A stretch of 64,000 nucleotides of DNA from Planctomycetota bacterium (GCA_027063065.1 JAMOSO010000003.1:1-64000); one strand, 5' to 3'; shown: positions 45,104-53,514, numbered from the stretch's first letter. Numbers and translations: made by a program. The notes: generated from the sequence alone by a model not told the origin.

Positions 45104-45937
45104 CTAACCACCAACAGGTTTTAATATGACTACAGAATAAATAGCTGACAAATCAATTGCTGGCTTAACTGCAACTCTGTAAAACATTTCTGTTGACAAT
45201 TTCTCAACATTTACAACCGTACCCACAAATAAACCAGATGGAAAAACAGGATCTGTTCCACTTGTCAAAACCCTATCGTCAAGCTTAACAGCAATATTTT
45301 CGTTTGGTTTACCACTATCAAATAAATATTTCATGCTACACAATAAGGAAAATGCGTTGGTCTTACCGCCTTCTAGCAAACCTTGTTTTTTATTGCGTTC
45401 TATGCAACTAGCTATTTTACAACTATTATGAACCAATAACGCCACTGTTGAAGACTTGGCAGATACTGATTTAATACGACCCAATACACGCCCGCCCTGC
45501 ACCACACCCATACCGACCTTTATCCCATCAATTTCACCAACATCAACTGTTAATTCATCTAAAAAATGTTGGTAATTACGCCCTAACACATCAGCAGGGA
45601 TAGGTATAAACCTAGCAGTTAATATACGATGGTTATTAGTATCTTTTAACAAACGTTCTAAATTAGAAACCTCATCGGATAATGTGATTAATCTATCGTG
45701 CATTATCCTATTAGCTTTTAATAAATGGCTTTTTTGCGACGGTTCCATCGGCCACAAACAATCTGCTACAACATCAAAAACACTAGCTGTTTTGATGCGA
45801 GAATGCACTAAAAACCGCGTAACTGGAGCAAAAACTGATTGAACTTCAAGACGCGTAAGCTCAGAAGTACTTATAGGCAGATATATTGTCAACGCAATCG
45901 CTATTAAAAATAATAACAGAGGCTTAAAATCAATCAT
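45104..45937 (-). CDS. mreC: Rod shape-determining protein MreC
   Basis: Membrane-anchored periplasmic partner of MreB in wall elongation; 277 residues. It has one N-terminal membrane helix (about 4-22), a coiled coil near residues 70-95, then the beta-barrel domains with GVVQGGRVLGRIKSVSAKSS and DDRVLTSGTDPVFPSGLFVG. Sequence is diverged, but length, layout and its place 48 nt after mreB agree. mreD is not next to it; an FHA protein follows instead. Confidence 0.93.
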   Translation of the reverse strand: MIDFKPLLLFLIAIALTIYLPISTSELTRLEVQSVFAPVTRFLVHSRIKTASVFDVVADCLWPMEPSQKSHLLKANRIMHDRLITLSDEVSNLERLLKDTNNHRILTARFIPIPADVLGRNYQHFLDELTVDVGEIDGIKVGMGVVQGGRVLGRIKSVSAKSSTVALLVHNSCKIASCIERNKKQGLLEGGKTNAFSLLCSMKYLFDSGKPNENIAVKLDDRVLTSGTDPVFPSGLFVGTVVNVEKLSTEMFYRVAVKPAIDLSAIYSVVILKPVGG

Positions 45938-45985
45938 GTGTCAAGCAACCAATTGACAACAGACAGGCATTATTAAAACTCTAAA

Positions 45986-47035
45986 TTATTCTTCACGACC
46001 GCTTTGTAAGGCGGGAACTAAAATATCCAACTGTTCTAAAACCTCACCAGTACCTTTAGCCACAGCGTAAAGAGGGTCTTTAGCAACCATTACTTTAATA
46101 TTTGTTTCATTTGCAATAACTTGATCTAATCCGTGCAACATAGCCCCGCCACCTGTCATTGTTATACCAAAATCTAAAATATCAGATGCAACCTCAGGAG
46201 GTGCATGTTCTAAACAATTTTTAATAGATTGAATAATTGCAGCAATTGGCTCTGCTAAAGCCTCCCTAATTTCTTCAGAGCTAACTGTTATAACACGAGG
46301 CAAGCCAACCATTAAATCACGCCCTTTTACTTCCATGGTTTTTTCTTCATCATAGGGGAAAGCACTACCTAAATTTATTTTAATTGCTTCAGCAGTGCGT
46401 TCTCCTATTAATAAATTATATTTTTTCTTCATATAATTTATAACCGACTCATCCATAGCATCACCTGCTACTCGCAAAGACTCGCTAATAACAATGCCTG
46501 CTAAAGATATAATAGCTACCTCAGTTGTACCACCGCCAATATCTACTATCATTGATCCTGTTGGTTCTGTAATAGGTAAGCCTACGCCAATACCAGCTGC
46601 CATTGGTTCTTCAATCAAAATAACTTCTCTGGCACCTGCATTTTCTGCCGAATTAATTACAGCCCGTTTTTCTACGGCTGTAATACCCGATGGAATAGCA
46701 ATAACAACGCGAGGCTTAACCCCCCATGATCGTTTATGCACTTTACGCATAAAATAACCCAACATGGCTTCTGTAATATCGAAATCAGCAATTACTCCAT
46801 TTTTCAAAGGACGTATTGCTACTATATTACCCGGTGTTTTGCCCAACATTTTTTTTGCTGCATCACCAACCGCATTACCATTTAGCAATACTTGATTGGT
46901 ACCTTTTTTAACCGCTACAACAGAAGGCTCATTTAATACTATGCCTTCTCCACGCACACAAACTAAAACATTTGCCGTACCCAAGTCGATGCCCATATCA
47001 ACGGACATTAAATTCCAAATTTTATCTAAAATCAC
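45986..47035 (-). CDS. mreB: Rod shape-determining protein MreB
   Basis: Bacterial actin that guides side-wall synthesis; 349 residues. Phosphate-1 motif GIDLGTANVLV (about 16-26), phosphate-2 MIVDIGGGTTEVAI and the adenosine motif TMTGGGAMLHGLD are clear. The first codon is GTG at 47035, overlapping the stop of the small upstream gene (GTGA), and it adds a short amphipathic start ILDKIWNLM, which suits membrane binding. ATG at 47008 is an alternative start. Confidence 0.96.
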   Translation of the reverse strand: MILDKIWNLMSVDMGIDLGTANVLVCVRGEGIVLNEPSVVAVKKGTNQVLLNGNAVGDAAKKMLGKTPGNIVAIRPLKNGVIADFDITEAMLGYFMRKVHKRSWGVKPRVVIAIPSGITAVEKRAVINSAENAGAREVILIEEPMAAGIGVGLPITEPTGSMIVDIGGGTTEVAIISLAGIVISESLRVAGDAMDESVINYMKKKYNLLIGERTAEAIKINLGSAFPYDEEKTMEVKGRDLMVGLPRVITVSSEEIREALAEPIAAIIQSIKNCLEHAPPEVASDILDFGITMTGGGAMLHGLDQVIANETNIKVMVAKDPLYAVAKGTGEVLEQLDILVPALQSGREE

Positions 47036-47172
47036 TTTAAGTAAAATTCAGTTAATTCTAAATAATTTAAAGTAATAGCTATTACTGTTGCAACAACAGC
47101 TATTATCATAAACCAAACATAAATACTATCTTTGTTAATAATAGGCTGATCAATAGACTCTTGTTGAAGCAT
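47032..47172 (-). CDS. 46-residue single-span membrane protein coupled to mreB
   Basis: Short gene not recognised as any known family. Read on the minus strand it starts MLQQESIDQPIINKDSIYVW and has one hydrophobic helix (about residues 17-40, with FMIIAVVATVIAITL) and a short tail ending FYLK. AAGGAGG lies 7 nt before the ATG, one of the best ribosome sites in the region. Its start overlaps the end of the coiled-coil gene by 23 nt and its TGA overlaps the mreB GTG by four bases, so mreB translation is likely coupled to it. Only 46 codons, so chance cannot be fully excluded. Confidence 0.7.
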   Translation of the reverse strand: MLQQESIDQPIINKDSIYVWFMIIAVVATVIAITLNYLELTEFYLK

Positions 47173-48013
47173 TATCGCCCTCCTTAATTTGTTTTTCTGT
47201 ATAATCATTTAAGATTCGTGCTGAACACATATCAGGAAATATTTTTTCAACCTCTACCTTACCTAAATACTCAGAATCACGATATACTGTAAAGCGATAG
47301 CCTTGTTTGACTTCGTTTTGACTGCCAACACTTAGCATTACTAAATTAGCATCTGCTCTCACAGCCAATACTTGAGCCCTTATAGGTGTAGCTGGTCCAC
47401 CAGAAATTGCAATTTCTTCTACAGGGATACCATTTTCTCTTAACTGTGCAATTATACCTTTGTTAATCTCCAATTGCTTTGTGACATCTGCTAATTTAAT
47501 TTCCGCTTTTTCTAATTCAGTCTTAAGAACCTGCAAAGACTCTTCTGCTTCTGCTCTTTTTGTAGTTGCCTCTAAACGTTCAGCTTTAGCAGTGTCAGTA
47601 ATTTCTTTAAGTTCGTCAGTTTTAGCTCTTAAATCCATAACCATCTGATCTTTTTCAGATAATTCTCGATCTTTGGCATCTATTTTCAAATCTTTAGAAG
47701 ACACAATAGCCTCCAATTTGGTTACTCTATTATTAGCTTCACTGAGTTCGTCACGTTTTTCTTTAAAGTCATTTGTCATATTTTCTAGGCTTGTTTTTAC
47801 CGCCTCTAAAGCATCGTTAGTACTAACAATTTTATCTTTCAACTGTGCCACTTTAGATTTCAAGTCTGTTGATTCCTTTTTGTAATCGGCACTTACCTTT
47901 TCATATTTACTACGCCAATCAACACGATGAGTAAACAAAACCACAGAGGTTCCACAATAAACGATGCTTAAAATCAACATCAAAAAGGCCATTATTTTTG
48001 ATACTACATTCAT
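47150..48013 (-). CDS. Membrane-anchored coiled-coil protein
   Basis: 287-residue protein of no assigned function. One N-terminal membrane helix or signal anchor (about 8-28), then a long charged coiled coil (about 35-195, many Lys/Glu heptads), then a compact domain of about 75 residues (PIRAQVLAVRADANLVMLSV, QGYRFTVYRDSEYLGKVEV), an arrangement seen in proteins of related bacteria. The C-terminus probably faces the periplasm. It lies 12 nt after a receiver-domain gene and overlaps the small membrane gene before mreB, so it may belong to the wall-growth machinery. Confidence 0.8.
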   Translation of the reverse strand: MNVVSKIMAFLMLILSIVYCGTSVVLFTHRVDWRSKYEKVSADYKKESTDLKSKVAQLKDKIVSTNDALEAVKTSLENMTNDFKEKRDELSEANNRVTKLEAIVSSKDLKIDAKDRELSEKDQMVMDLRAKTDELKEITDTAKAERLEATTKRAEAEESLQVLKTELEKAEIKLADVTKQLEINKGIIAQLRENGIPVEEIAISGGPATPIRAQVLAVRADANLVMLSVGSQNEVKQGYRFTVYRDSEYLGKVEVEKIFPDMCSARILNDYTEKQIKEGDNASTRVY

Positions 48014-48025
48014 CGATTTCTCCTG

Positions 48026-48385
48026 TTAGACCAGCGATTTCCTGACCAATGTTCTCATATAATCCCAATTAAAGGGTTTGTCAACATATCCGTAACAATC
48101 TAGTTCTATGCACTTCATCAATCTATTATCAGTGCCATATGCTGTCATAGCGATTATATTAATTTCTGGGTAGATGTTAAGTGTTTCCTTAATTAAATCT
48201 ATTCCACTTAATTCAGGCATACAAATATCACAAATTAACAAATCAAACCTGTGCTCAGCAAGTGTTTTTAAAGCTGTTGGAGAATGTGATTCACTAACGA
48301 CATCGTACTCGTTGTTAAAACGTTTGACAAAAAGATGTAAAATATCCTCTTCATCATCCACAACTAAAATTCGTTTTTGACTCAA
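48026..48385 (-). CDS. Stand-alone response regulator receiver domain
   Basis: 119 residues, a single REC domain without output domain (CheY/Spo0F-like). The acidic pocket D10/D11, the phospho-acceptor D53 (CDICMPELSG), T81 and K103 (VDKPF) are all present, so phosphorylation should work. The start is TTG at 48385 with GGAG upstream; no ATG exists before the conserved part. It heads the operon with the coiled-coil protein, mreB, mreC and the FHA protein. A partner kinase is not in the window. Confidence 0.92.
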   Translation of the reverse strand: MSQKRILVVDDEEDILHLFVKRFNNEYDVVSESHSPTALKTLAEHRFDLLICDICMPELSGIDLIKETLNIYPEINIIAMTAYGTDNRLMKCIELDCYGYVDKPFNWDYMRTLVRKSLV

Positions 48386-48448
48386 TTCTATCTCCTAATT
48401 TGAATTTTTAAACTATTTAAAATTGACAATGTAATCTATATCGGCAAA
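48386..48448. promoter_or_regulatory. Short divergent gap between the receiver-domain gene and smpB
   Basis: Only 63 nt separate two divergent genes, so both promoters must be here or overlap the genes. On the plus strand a perfect -35 (TTGACA) at 48424-48429 is visible but no good -10 at 16-18 nt, and nothing convincing appears on the minus strand. Confidence 0.35.
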
Positions 48449-48928
48449 ATGTCAAGAATCATGACTATAAAAAAAGACAAAACAAATACAAAAGATATTA
48501 TCGCACGCAATAAAAGAGCGCGTTTTGACTACGAAATACACGATGTTTACGAAGCTGGATTAGTTTTGCAAGGTACCGAAGTAAAAAGTTTAAGAGAAGG
48601 AAAAGCCTCTATTGCTGGCGGGTTTGTGCGCATACATGACGATGAGGCCTTTTTGTACGGAATACAAATTAATCCATATAGTAAAGGCGGATATTCAAAC
48701 CATGACCCTGACAGAACAAGAAAACTATTATTGAATAGGCGAGAAATTAAAAAAATAAAAATAAAAACAGAACAAAAGCATATGGCTATTGTAGCCCTAT
48801 CACTATACTTCACAAAAGGAAAAGCCAAAGTTGAAATTGCCACCGCTACTGGCAAGAAAGCTCACGACAAACGTCATGCTTTAAAAGAACGCGATATCAA
48901 ATTACGCATTGATAGGCTAAATAGATAA
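48449..48928 (+). CDS. smpB: SsrA-binding protein SmpB
   Basis: Binds tmRNA and brings it to stalled ribosomes; 159 residues. It has NKRARFDYEIHDVYEAGLVL, QGTEVKSLREGKASI, the NPYSKGGYSNHDPDR stretch and the basic C-terminal tail ending KERDIKLRIDRLNR. ATG at 48449 was used; ATG at 48461 (MTIKK) is also possible, and neither has a clear Shine-Dalgarno. tmRNA itself was not found nearby. Confidence 0.96.
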   Translation: MSRIMTIKKDKTNTKDIIARNKRARFDYEIHDVYEAGLVLQGTEVKSLREGKASIAGGFVRIHDDEAFLYGIQINPYSKGGYSNHDPDRTRKLLLNRREIKKIKIKTEQKHMAIVALSLYFTKGKAKVEIATATGKKAHDKRHALKERDIKLRIDRLNR

Positions 48929-48929
48929 G

Positions 48930-49934
48930 CTATTTCCAATAATACGAAGCTCTTACAATAGCATCTGTTATGGCTTGAGCTATTTTTTGCTGATACTCAT
49001 CACTAACCAACAACTTAGCCTCTTGCTTGTTGGTCAGAAAGCCTGTTTCAATCAAGACTGCTGGACAAGGCGACATTCGCAAAACATGAAAACGTGCCTG
49101 TCTCACCCCCCTAACCACATTACCAACATCCAATTTAAAACAATCACTTAATATAGAAGCAAATGTTTTAGCCATAGCACGATGTTGCTTATTTAAAAAG
49201 TGGTATACCCGCCTTTCATACAATGTCAAAGAACTATCCATCTCACCAAAAAACCGCTTATTTAAACAATACTTTTTATTCATTTCGCCGGCACGTTCCC
49301 AATCATCATAAGTTGCAGAAACATAATAAAAATCTGCTCCATGCACACTGGCAGATGCCGATGCATTGGCATGGACTGACACAAACAAATCAGCTCCCTC
49401 CCGATTAGCCTTCAACCCCCTACCTGATAAAGGCACAAAAACATCCGTATCTCTTGTATAAAAAACTTTAATATTTGCATATTTAGACAACAAAATCCCC
49501 ACTTTTTTTACTATTGCAAACACTATATCTTTTTCACGCACACCATTTGCCATAGCACCAGGATCTTTGCCCCCATGCCCAGCATCTAATACCACTCGAA
49601 ATTGTCCATCAGCAATTTTATTTGTATTTTTAGACTTATTAGACGTAGACCACGGAAAAACCTTTAAAAACGATAGCGGCAAAGTAAGACGCCCACCCCG
49701 ATAACAAATCGGCTCATCTAAATTATAATATTGCCCATTAATGGTACAGCCAGCAAGATTCGGCAATAAATTGATTGTTGTAGTAGGCGATTTTAAAGTA
49801 ATTAGTGAATTAGCCAAGTTTTGCTCTATCCTCAAACTGTGCCGTTTAACTATCTCACCTAAAGTAATAAACGACCCAGCCGACACTAATGATGCCACAC
49901 TGCACAAAACAAGGATTAAAAACGTTTTTTTCAT
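48930..49934 (-). CDS. N-acetylmuramoyl-L-alanine amidase (Amidase_3 family), exported
   Basis: Cuts the bond between muramic acid and the stem peptide of cell wall; 334 residues. A signal peptide (KKTFLILVLCSVASLVSA) fixes the start at 49934; an upstream ATG at 49973 would put 13 residues before it. The N-terminal 120 residues are a beta-rich region like AMIN or copper-amine-oxidase-like domains. The zinc amidase part has LDAGHGGKDPGA, the VREKD Glu, SVHANAS and PAVLIETGFLTN. It converges with smpB, one base apart. Likely works in cell separation or wall turnover. Confidence 0.9.
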   Translation of the reverse strand: MKKTFLILVLCSVASLVSAGSFITLGEIVKRHSLRIEQNLANSLITLKSPTTTINLLPNLAGCTINGQYYNLDEPICYRGGRLTLPLSFLKVFPWSTSNKSKNTNKIADGQFRVVLDAGHGGKDPGAMANGVREKDIVFAIVKKVGILLSKYANIKVFYTRDTDVFVPLSGRGLKANREGADLFVSVHANASASASVHGADFYYVSATYDDWERAGEMNKKYCLNKRFFGEMDSSLTLYERRVYHFLNKQHRAMAKTFASILSDCFKLDVGNVVRGVRQARFHVLRMSPCPAVLIETGFLTNKQEAKLLVSDEYQQKIAQAITDAIVRASYYWK

Positions 49935-49984
49935 TTTTTTGAGTATATAGATTAAACACAATAGAGCAAGCAAGCATTAAAACC

Positions 49985-50013
49985 TTAACGCACAAGCTTT
50001 AACATTGCGTTAA
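49985..50013. repeat. Inverted repeat in front of uxaC
   Basis: TTAACGC (49985-49991) and GCGTTAA (50007-50013) are perfect complements spaced by 15 nt, about 53 nt before the uxaC start. Such a repeat could be an operator for a sugar-acid regulator, or be incidental. Confidence 0.4.
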
Positions 50014-50065
50014 ATCTGTTTTTAAATTAGATTACCTTATAAATACATTTTCAATCAGGAGAAAT

Positions 50066-51466
50066 ATGACTTTTATTAATAATGATTTTATTTTAGAAAC
50101 AAAATACGCCCAAGACTTATACAAAAAATACGCCGAAAAACAGCCAATCATAGACTATCACTGTCATTTAATTCCACAAGAAATAGCCGAAGATAGACGC
50201 TGGGAAAACATAACCCAAATATGGCTTTACGGAGACCACTACAAATGGCGAGCTATGCGCTCCAACGGTATCGATGAAAAATTTTGCACTGGCAACGCTA
50301 GCGATTGGGAGAAATTTCAAGCATTTGCACAAACCATGCCAAAATTGTTACGCAACCCACTATATCATTGGACACAACTAGAACTGAAACGATATTTTAA
50401 TATAGATACATTGCTGTCGCCAGAAACAGCAGAAGAAATATGGAATCAAGCCAATAAAATCATACAAAGTCCTGAATTTTCTGCTAGAAAGCTAATGCTA
50501 AAAAGTAATGTCAAAACAGTTTGCACAACTGATGACCCATTAGACACCTTAAAATGGCATCAACTAATTAAAAAAGACAACTTTGCTATCAACGTATTGC
50601 CAACATGGCGACCAGACAAAGGAATGGCGATAGAAAATCCTGAAAACTTTATAAAATGGACAAATCAATTATCTGTCGTAACCTCTACAAACATAGATAG
50701 CTTTGAAAATTTTATAAAAGCATTTGAAACTAGACATACGTTTTTTCATGACAACGGATGCCGTTTAAGCGATCATGGTATAGAACAATTTTATGCCACC
50801 GATTACTCACAAGCAGAAATCGAAACCATATACACAAACACCCGCCAAGGCAAAACCCCTAGCGAACTTGAAAATTTAAAATTCAAATCTGCCATGATGC
50901 ATCAATTTGGCATTTGGAATCACAAACGTAATTGGGTTCAACAATTTCATTATGGTGTTTTACGCAATAATAATTCTAGGCTATTTGCAAGCTTAGGCGC
51001 CGATACAGGCTTTGATTCCATAGGAAGTTTTGATACAGCCAAAGCAATGAGCTTGTTTTTTGACAAATTAGACACAAACAACCAATTGGCTAAATCTATT
51101 ATCTATAACATAAATCCTAGCGACAACCACATCATTGGCACAATGATTGGCAACTTTCAAGACGGTAGCGTTCCAGGAAAAATGCAATTTGGGTCTGGCT
51201 GGTGGTTTTTAGACCAAAAAGACGGTATGGAAGCTCAAATAGAAGCGTTATCACAACTTGGATTGCTTTCACGGTTTGTAGGCATGCTGACAGATAGTCG
51301 CAGTTTTTTAAGTTATACACGCCACGAATATTTCCGTCGCATTTTATGTAATATACTTGGAAACGATATGCAACAAGGGCTTATTCCTCAAGATATGAAT
51401 CTAGTAGGCAAAATGGTAGCAGACATCAGCTATAATAATGCTAAAGAATATTTTGATTTTAATTAA
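50066..51466 (+). CDS. uxaC: Glucuronate isomerase
   Basis: Isomerises D-glucuronate to D-fructuronate and galacturonate to tagaturonate in uronic-acid breakdown; 466 residues, standard for UxaC. It is an amidohydrolase-superfamily barrel with the metal motif HCH (H32, H34) in IDYHCHLIPQEIAEDRRW, and the family segments LSDHGIEQFYA and MQFGSGWWFLDQKDGMEAQ. SD AGGAGAA precedes the ATG. It stands alone; no uxuA, uxaB or kdgK is nearby. It suggests use of plant or host uronic acids. Confidence 0.95.
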   Translation: MTFINNDFILETKYAQDLYKKYAEKQPIIDYHCHLIPQEIAEDRRWENITQIWLYGDHYKWRAMRSNGIDEKFCTGNASDWEKFQAFAQTMPKLLRNPLYHWTQLELKRYFNIDTLLSPETAEEIWNQANKIIQSPEFSARKLMLKSNVKTVCTTDDPLDTLKWHQLIKKDNFAINVLPTWRPDKGMAIENPENFIKWTNQLSVVTSTNIDSFENFIKAFETRHTFFHDNGCRLSDHGIEQFYATDYSQAEIETIYTNTRQGKTPSELENLKFKSAMMHQFGIWNHKRNWVQQFHYGVLRNNNSRLFASLGADTGFDSIGSFDTAKAMSLFFDKLDTNNQLAKSIIYNINPSDNHIIGTMIGNFQDGSVPGKMQFGSGWWFLDQKDGMEAQIEALSQLGLLSRFVGMLTDSRSFLSYTRHEYFRRILCNILGNDMQQGLIPQDMNLVGKMVADISYNNAKEYFDFN

Positions 51467-51471
51467 CCATT

Positions 51472-51505
51472 AAAAGTATGCGCGTATTTATATGCGCATA
51501 CTTTT
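51472..51505 (+). terminator. Intrinsic terminator after uxaC
   Basis: AAAAGTATGCGC (51472-51483) pairs with GCGCATACTTTT (51494-51505) around a 10-nt loop, with A and T runs making it usable in either direction. It lies just upstream of the prs promoter. Confidence 0.85.
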
Positions 51506-51509
51506 AAAC

Positions 51510-51537
51510 TTGACTACAATGGTCAAATCAATATCAT
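51510..51537 (+). promoter_or_regulatory. Sigma-70-type promoter of the prs operon
   Basis: TTGACT, a 16-nt spacer and TATCAT, each with five of six consensus bases. Transcription would start near 51545, giving a leader of about 110 nt before prs. Confidence 0.7.
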
Positions 51538-51544
51538 CTTCATT

Positions 51545-51656
51545 TTTAAGTTCTCAGCGTTAGACCGAAGGATTACTCCTCTGAGTTCACTAAAACTTCT
51601 ATTGGCAGTTAGCCTTGGTTTTGCGTGGATTCTTAACGTTTTAAAACAAGGAAGAT
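51545..51656 (+). promoter_or_regulatory. Folded prs leader RNA, possible cis-regulatory element
   Basis: The leader holds a helix CTCAG/CTGAG (51553-51557, 51581-51585) stacked on AGGA/TCCT (51569-51572, 51577-51580) with an 11-nt bulge. CGTTA in the bulge (51558-51562) is complementary to TAACG (51634-51638), just before the prs ribosome site AAGGAAG, so a pseudoknot is possible. It does not match a riboswitch class I recognise. Confidence 0.45.
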
Positions 51657-52619
51657 ATGAGCGAAGCCAATATTCTTAAGATTTTTGCCTGTAACGGTAA
51701 CCCCGAATTAAGCCAAGCCATTTGCGATCATATGCAAATCCCTCTAGGCGATGCAAAGTTAGAGCGTTTTGCTGATGGTGAAATCAAAGTAATCATCAAT
51801 GAAGATGTTAGAGGCAATGATATTTTTGTTGTACAATCAACTTGTCCACCAGTCAATCGCAACTTAATGGAACTTTTGATTATGATAGACGCACTTAAAC
51901 GAGCGTCTGCTAAACGCATCACCGCTGTAATTCCATACTTTGGATATGCACGCCAAGATCGCAAACACGACGGGCGCACCCCAATCACTGCCAAATTAGT
52001 AGCCAATATGATTACAACTGCTGGAGCAAACAGAGTCTTGGCGATGGATCTTCACGCCACACAAATTCAAGGTTTTTTTGACATACCTGTTGACCACTTA
52101 CTGTCTGCACCTGTATTTATAAATGAAATTAAAAAAATGAATATCGAAGATTTAACCATAATGACACCAGATATTGGTTCGTCAAAAATGGGAGGTTCTT
52201 TTGCTAGTCATTTGAAATGTGATTTAGCTATTGGTGACAAACGCCGTCAAAGCGACACAGACGTAACAGTAGAAAGAATAATAGGCAATGTAAAAGGCAG
52301 AAATATTGTAATGATAGATGATATGATTTCAACTGCCGGTACAATTACAGACGCCTCGCGAATGGCCCTTGAGCAAGGAGCAAAAAGTGTAAGATTAATG
52401 GCTGTACATCCTGTATTTTGCGGACCAGCCCTTGAACGCCTTAACGCCATCAATATCAAAGAAATGATAGTAACAAATTCAATCACGGTGTCTGATGATT
52501 TTAAAACACAGTGCAACCCTAAGCTTACAACTGTAAATGTGGGCCCCTTGTTGGGCGAAGCTATTCGACGCATTCACAATGACCAGTCTGTCAGCGCCCT
52601 TTTTAAACTAAACAAATAA
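51657..52619 (+). CDS. prs: Ribose-phosphate pyrophosphokinase (PRPP synthetase)
   Basis: Makes PRPP from ribose 5-phosphate and ATP, the precursor of purines, pyrimidines, NAD, His and Trp; 320 residues. It has FADGEIKVIINEDVRGNDIFVVQ, the flexible-loop region YFGYARQDRKHDGRTPITAK, the DLHATQIQGFFDIPVDH stretch and the PRPP-binding VMIDDMISTAGTI. It heads the operon with rplY and pth. PRPP also feeds the long PurF-like protein, pyrimidine synthesis and ComF-type enzymes encoded in this window. Confidence 0.97.
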   Translation: MSEANILKIFACNGNPELSQAICDHMQIPLGDAKLERFADGEIKVIINEDVRGNDIFVVQSTCPPVNRNLMELLIMIDALKRASAKRITAVIPYFGYARQDRKHDGRTPITAKLVANMITTAGANRVLAMDLHATQIQGFFDIPVDHLLSAPVFINEIKKMNIEDLTIMTPDIGSSKMGGSFASHLKCDLAIGDKRRQSDTDVTVERIIGNVKGRNIVMIDDMISTAGTITDASRMALEQGAKSVRLMAVHPVFCGPALERLNAINIKEMIVTNSITVSDDFKTQCNPKLTTVNVGPLLGEAIRRIHNDQSVSALFKLNK

Positions 52620-52642
52620 CAATTACTATATAAGGAGTAACA

Positions 52643-52915
52643 ATGTCAATTGCATTAACAGCAACCAAGCGCGACATGAAGCTAGACGCTAAAAAGCTTC
52701 GCGCTGCAGGTCGCACCCCAGCAGTTCTTTACGCCAAAGGCTTTGAGAATGTGCATTTTAGCTTAGATGCTAAAGATTTAGAAAAAGCAATCGCCAATAA
52801 GGAAGTTCAATACGAACTAAATATTGATGGCGAAACTTACAATGCTGGCTTAAAAGATATCAGTCGTGATTATCTAAAAGATTGTATTTTTCACGTTGAT
52901 TTTTTAAAGCAATAA
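52643..52915 (+). CDS. rplY: 50S ribosomal protein L25, short form
   Basis: 5S rRNA-binding protein L25; 90 residues, so only the core domain as in E. coli, without the CTC C-terminal extension found in many bacteria. It shows LTATKRDMKLDAKKLRAAGRTPAVLYAKG (split: the R..GR.PAVLYAKG motif is the key part) and the ending IFHVDFLK. SD AAGGAGT precedes the ATG. It sits between prs and pth, the usual context for this gene. Confidence 0.93.
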   Translation: MSIALTATKRDMKLDAKKLRAAGRTPAVLYAKGFENVHFSLDAKDLEKAIANKEVQYELNIDGETYNAGLKDISRDYLKDCIFHVDFLKQ

Positions 52916-52916
52916 A

Positions 52917-53483
52917 ATGAAAGCCATTATTGGTTTGGGAAATCCCGGTATTGAATATCGTAAAACCAGACATAATATTGGCTTTGAAATTGTGGACGCC
53001 TTAGCTAATCGCTATGGATCTACTTTAAACAATACAAAATTTCAGAGTGTTTTTTGTTCTGAAATGATAGGCGAAGAAAAAGTTTTGCTAGTGAAACCGC
53101 AAACTTTTATGAACTTATCAGGTCAAAGTGTACAAGCTATTAAGGCTTATTACAATTTGGCTCCGAGTCAAATGTTAATTATTTATGATGATTATCATTT
53201 AGATTTGGGACGTGTGCGCTTTCGTCCCAACGGTTCTGCCGGCGGACATAACGGCATCAAAAATATTATTGCCAAACTTGGCTCTGAGATTTTTGATAGA
53301 ATGCGTATAGGTATCGGTTCACCGGGACGTAGAGAATTAACCAGCTATGTCTTAGGGAAATTTTCCCAAACCGAAATCGAAGAAATAAATTTGAGTATGC
53401 CAGAATACCTAGATATGGTTGAATTTTGGTTACGAGAAGATATAGAAATGGTTATGACTAATTTTAACGGTACAGGCAAGTAG
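52917..53483 (+). CDS. pth: Peptidyl-tRNA hydrolase
   Basis: Frees tRNA from prematurely released peptidyl-tRNA; 188 residues. The signature IIGLGNPGIEYRKTRHNIGF holds the catalytic H19; KPQTFMNLSGQSV, YDDYHLDLGRVRFRP and GSAGGHNGIKNIIAKLG follow. It starts one base after the rplY stop, in the classic prs-rplY-pth order, and rpsF follows after 31 nt. Confidence 0.97.
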   Translation: MKAIIGLGNPGIEYRKTRHNIGFEIVDALANRYGSTLNNTKFQSVFCSEMIGEEKVLLVKPQTFMNLSGQSVQAIKAYYNLAPSQMLIIYDDYHLDLGRVRFRPNGSAGGHNGIKNIIAKLGSEIFDRMRIGIGSPGRRELTSYVLGKFSQTEIEEINLSMPEYLDMVEFWLREDIEMVMTNFNGTGK

Positions 53484-53514
53484 CCCGTACTAAATTTATT
53501 TTTGGAGAAGTACA

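Noticed and set aside
48424-48448. Full sigma-70 promoter for smpB from the perfect TTGACA
   Set aside because: No acceptable -10 sequence lies 16-18 nt downstream, so only the gap was reported.
51545-51656. Known riboswitch classes (glutamine, TPP, PRPP/guanidine, preQ1, SAM, c-di-GMP) in the prs leader
   Set aside because: Only short pieces of text agree; none of the complete conserved cores can be found.
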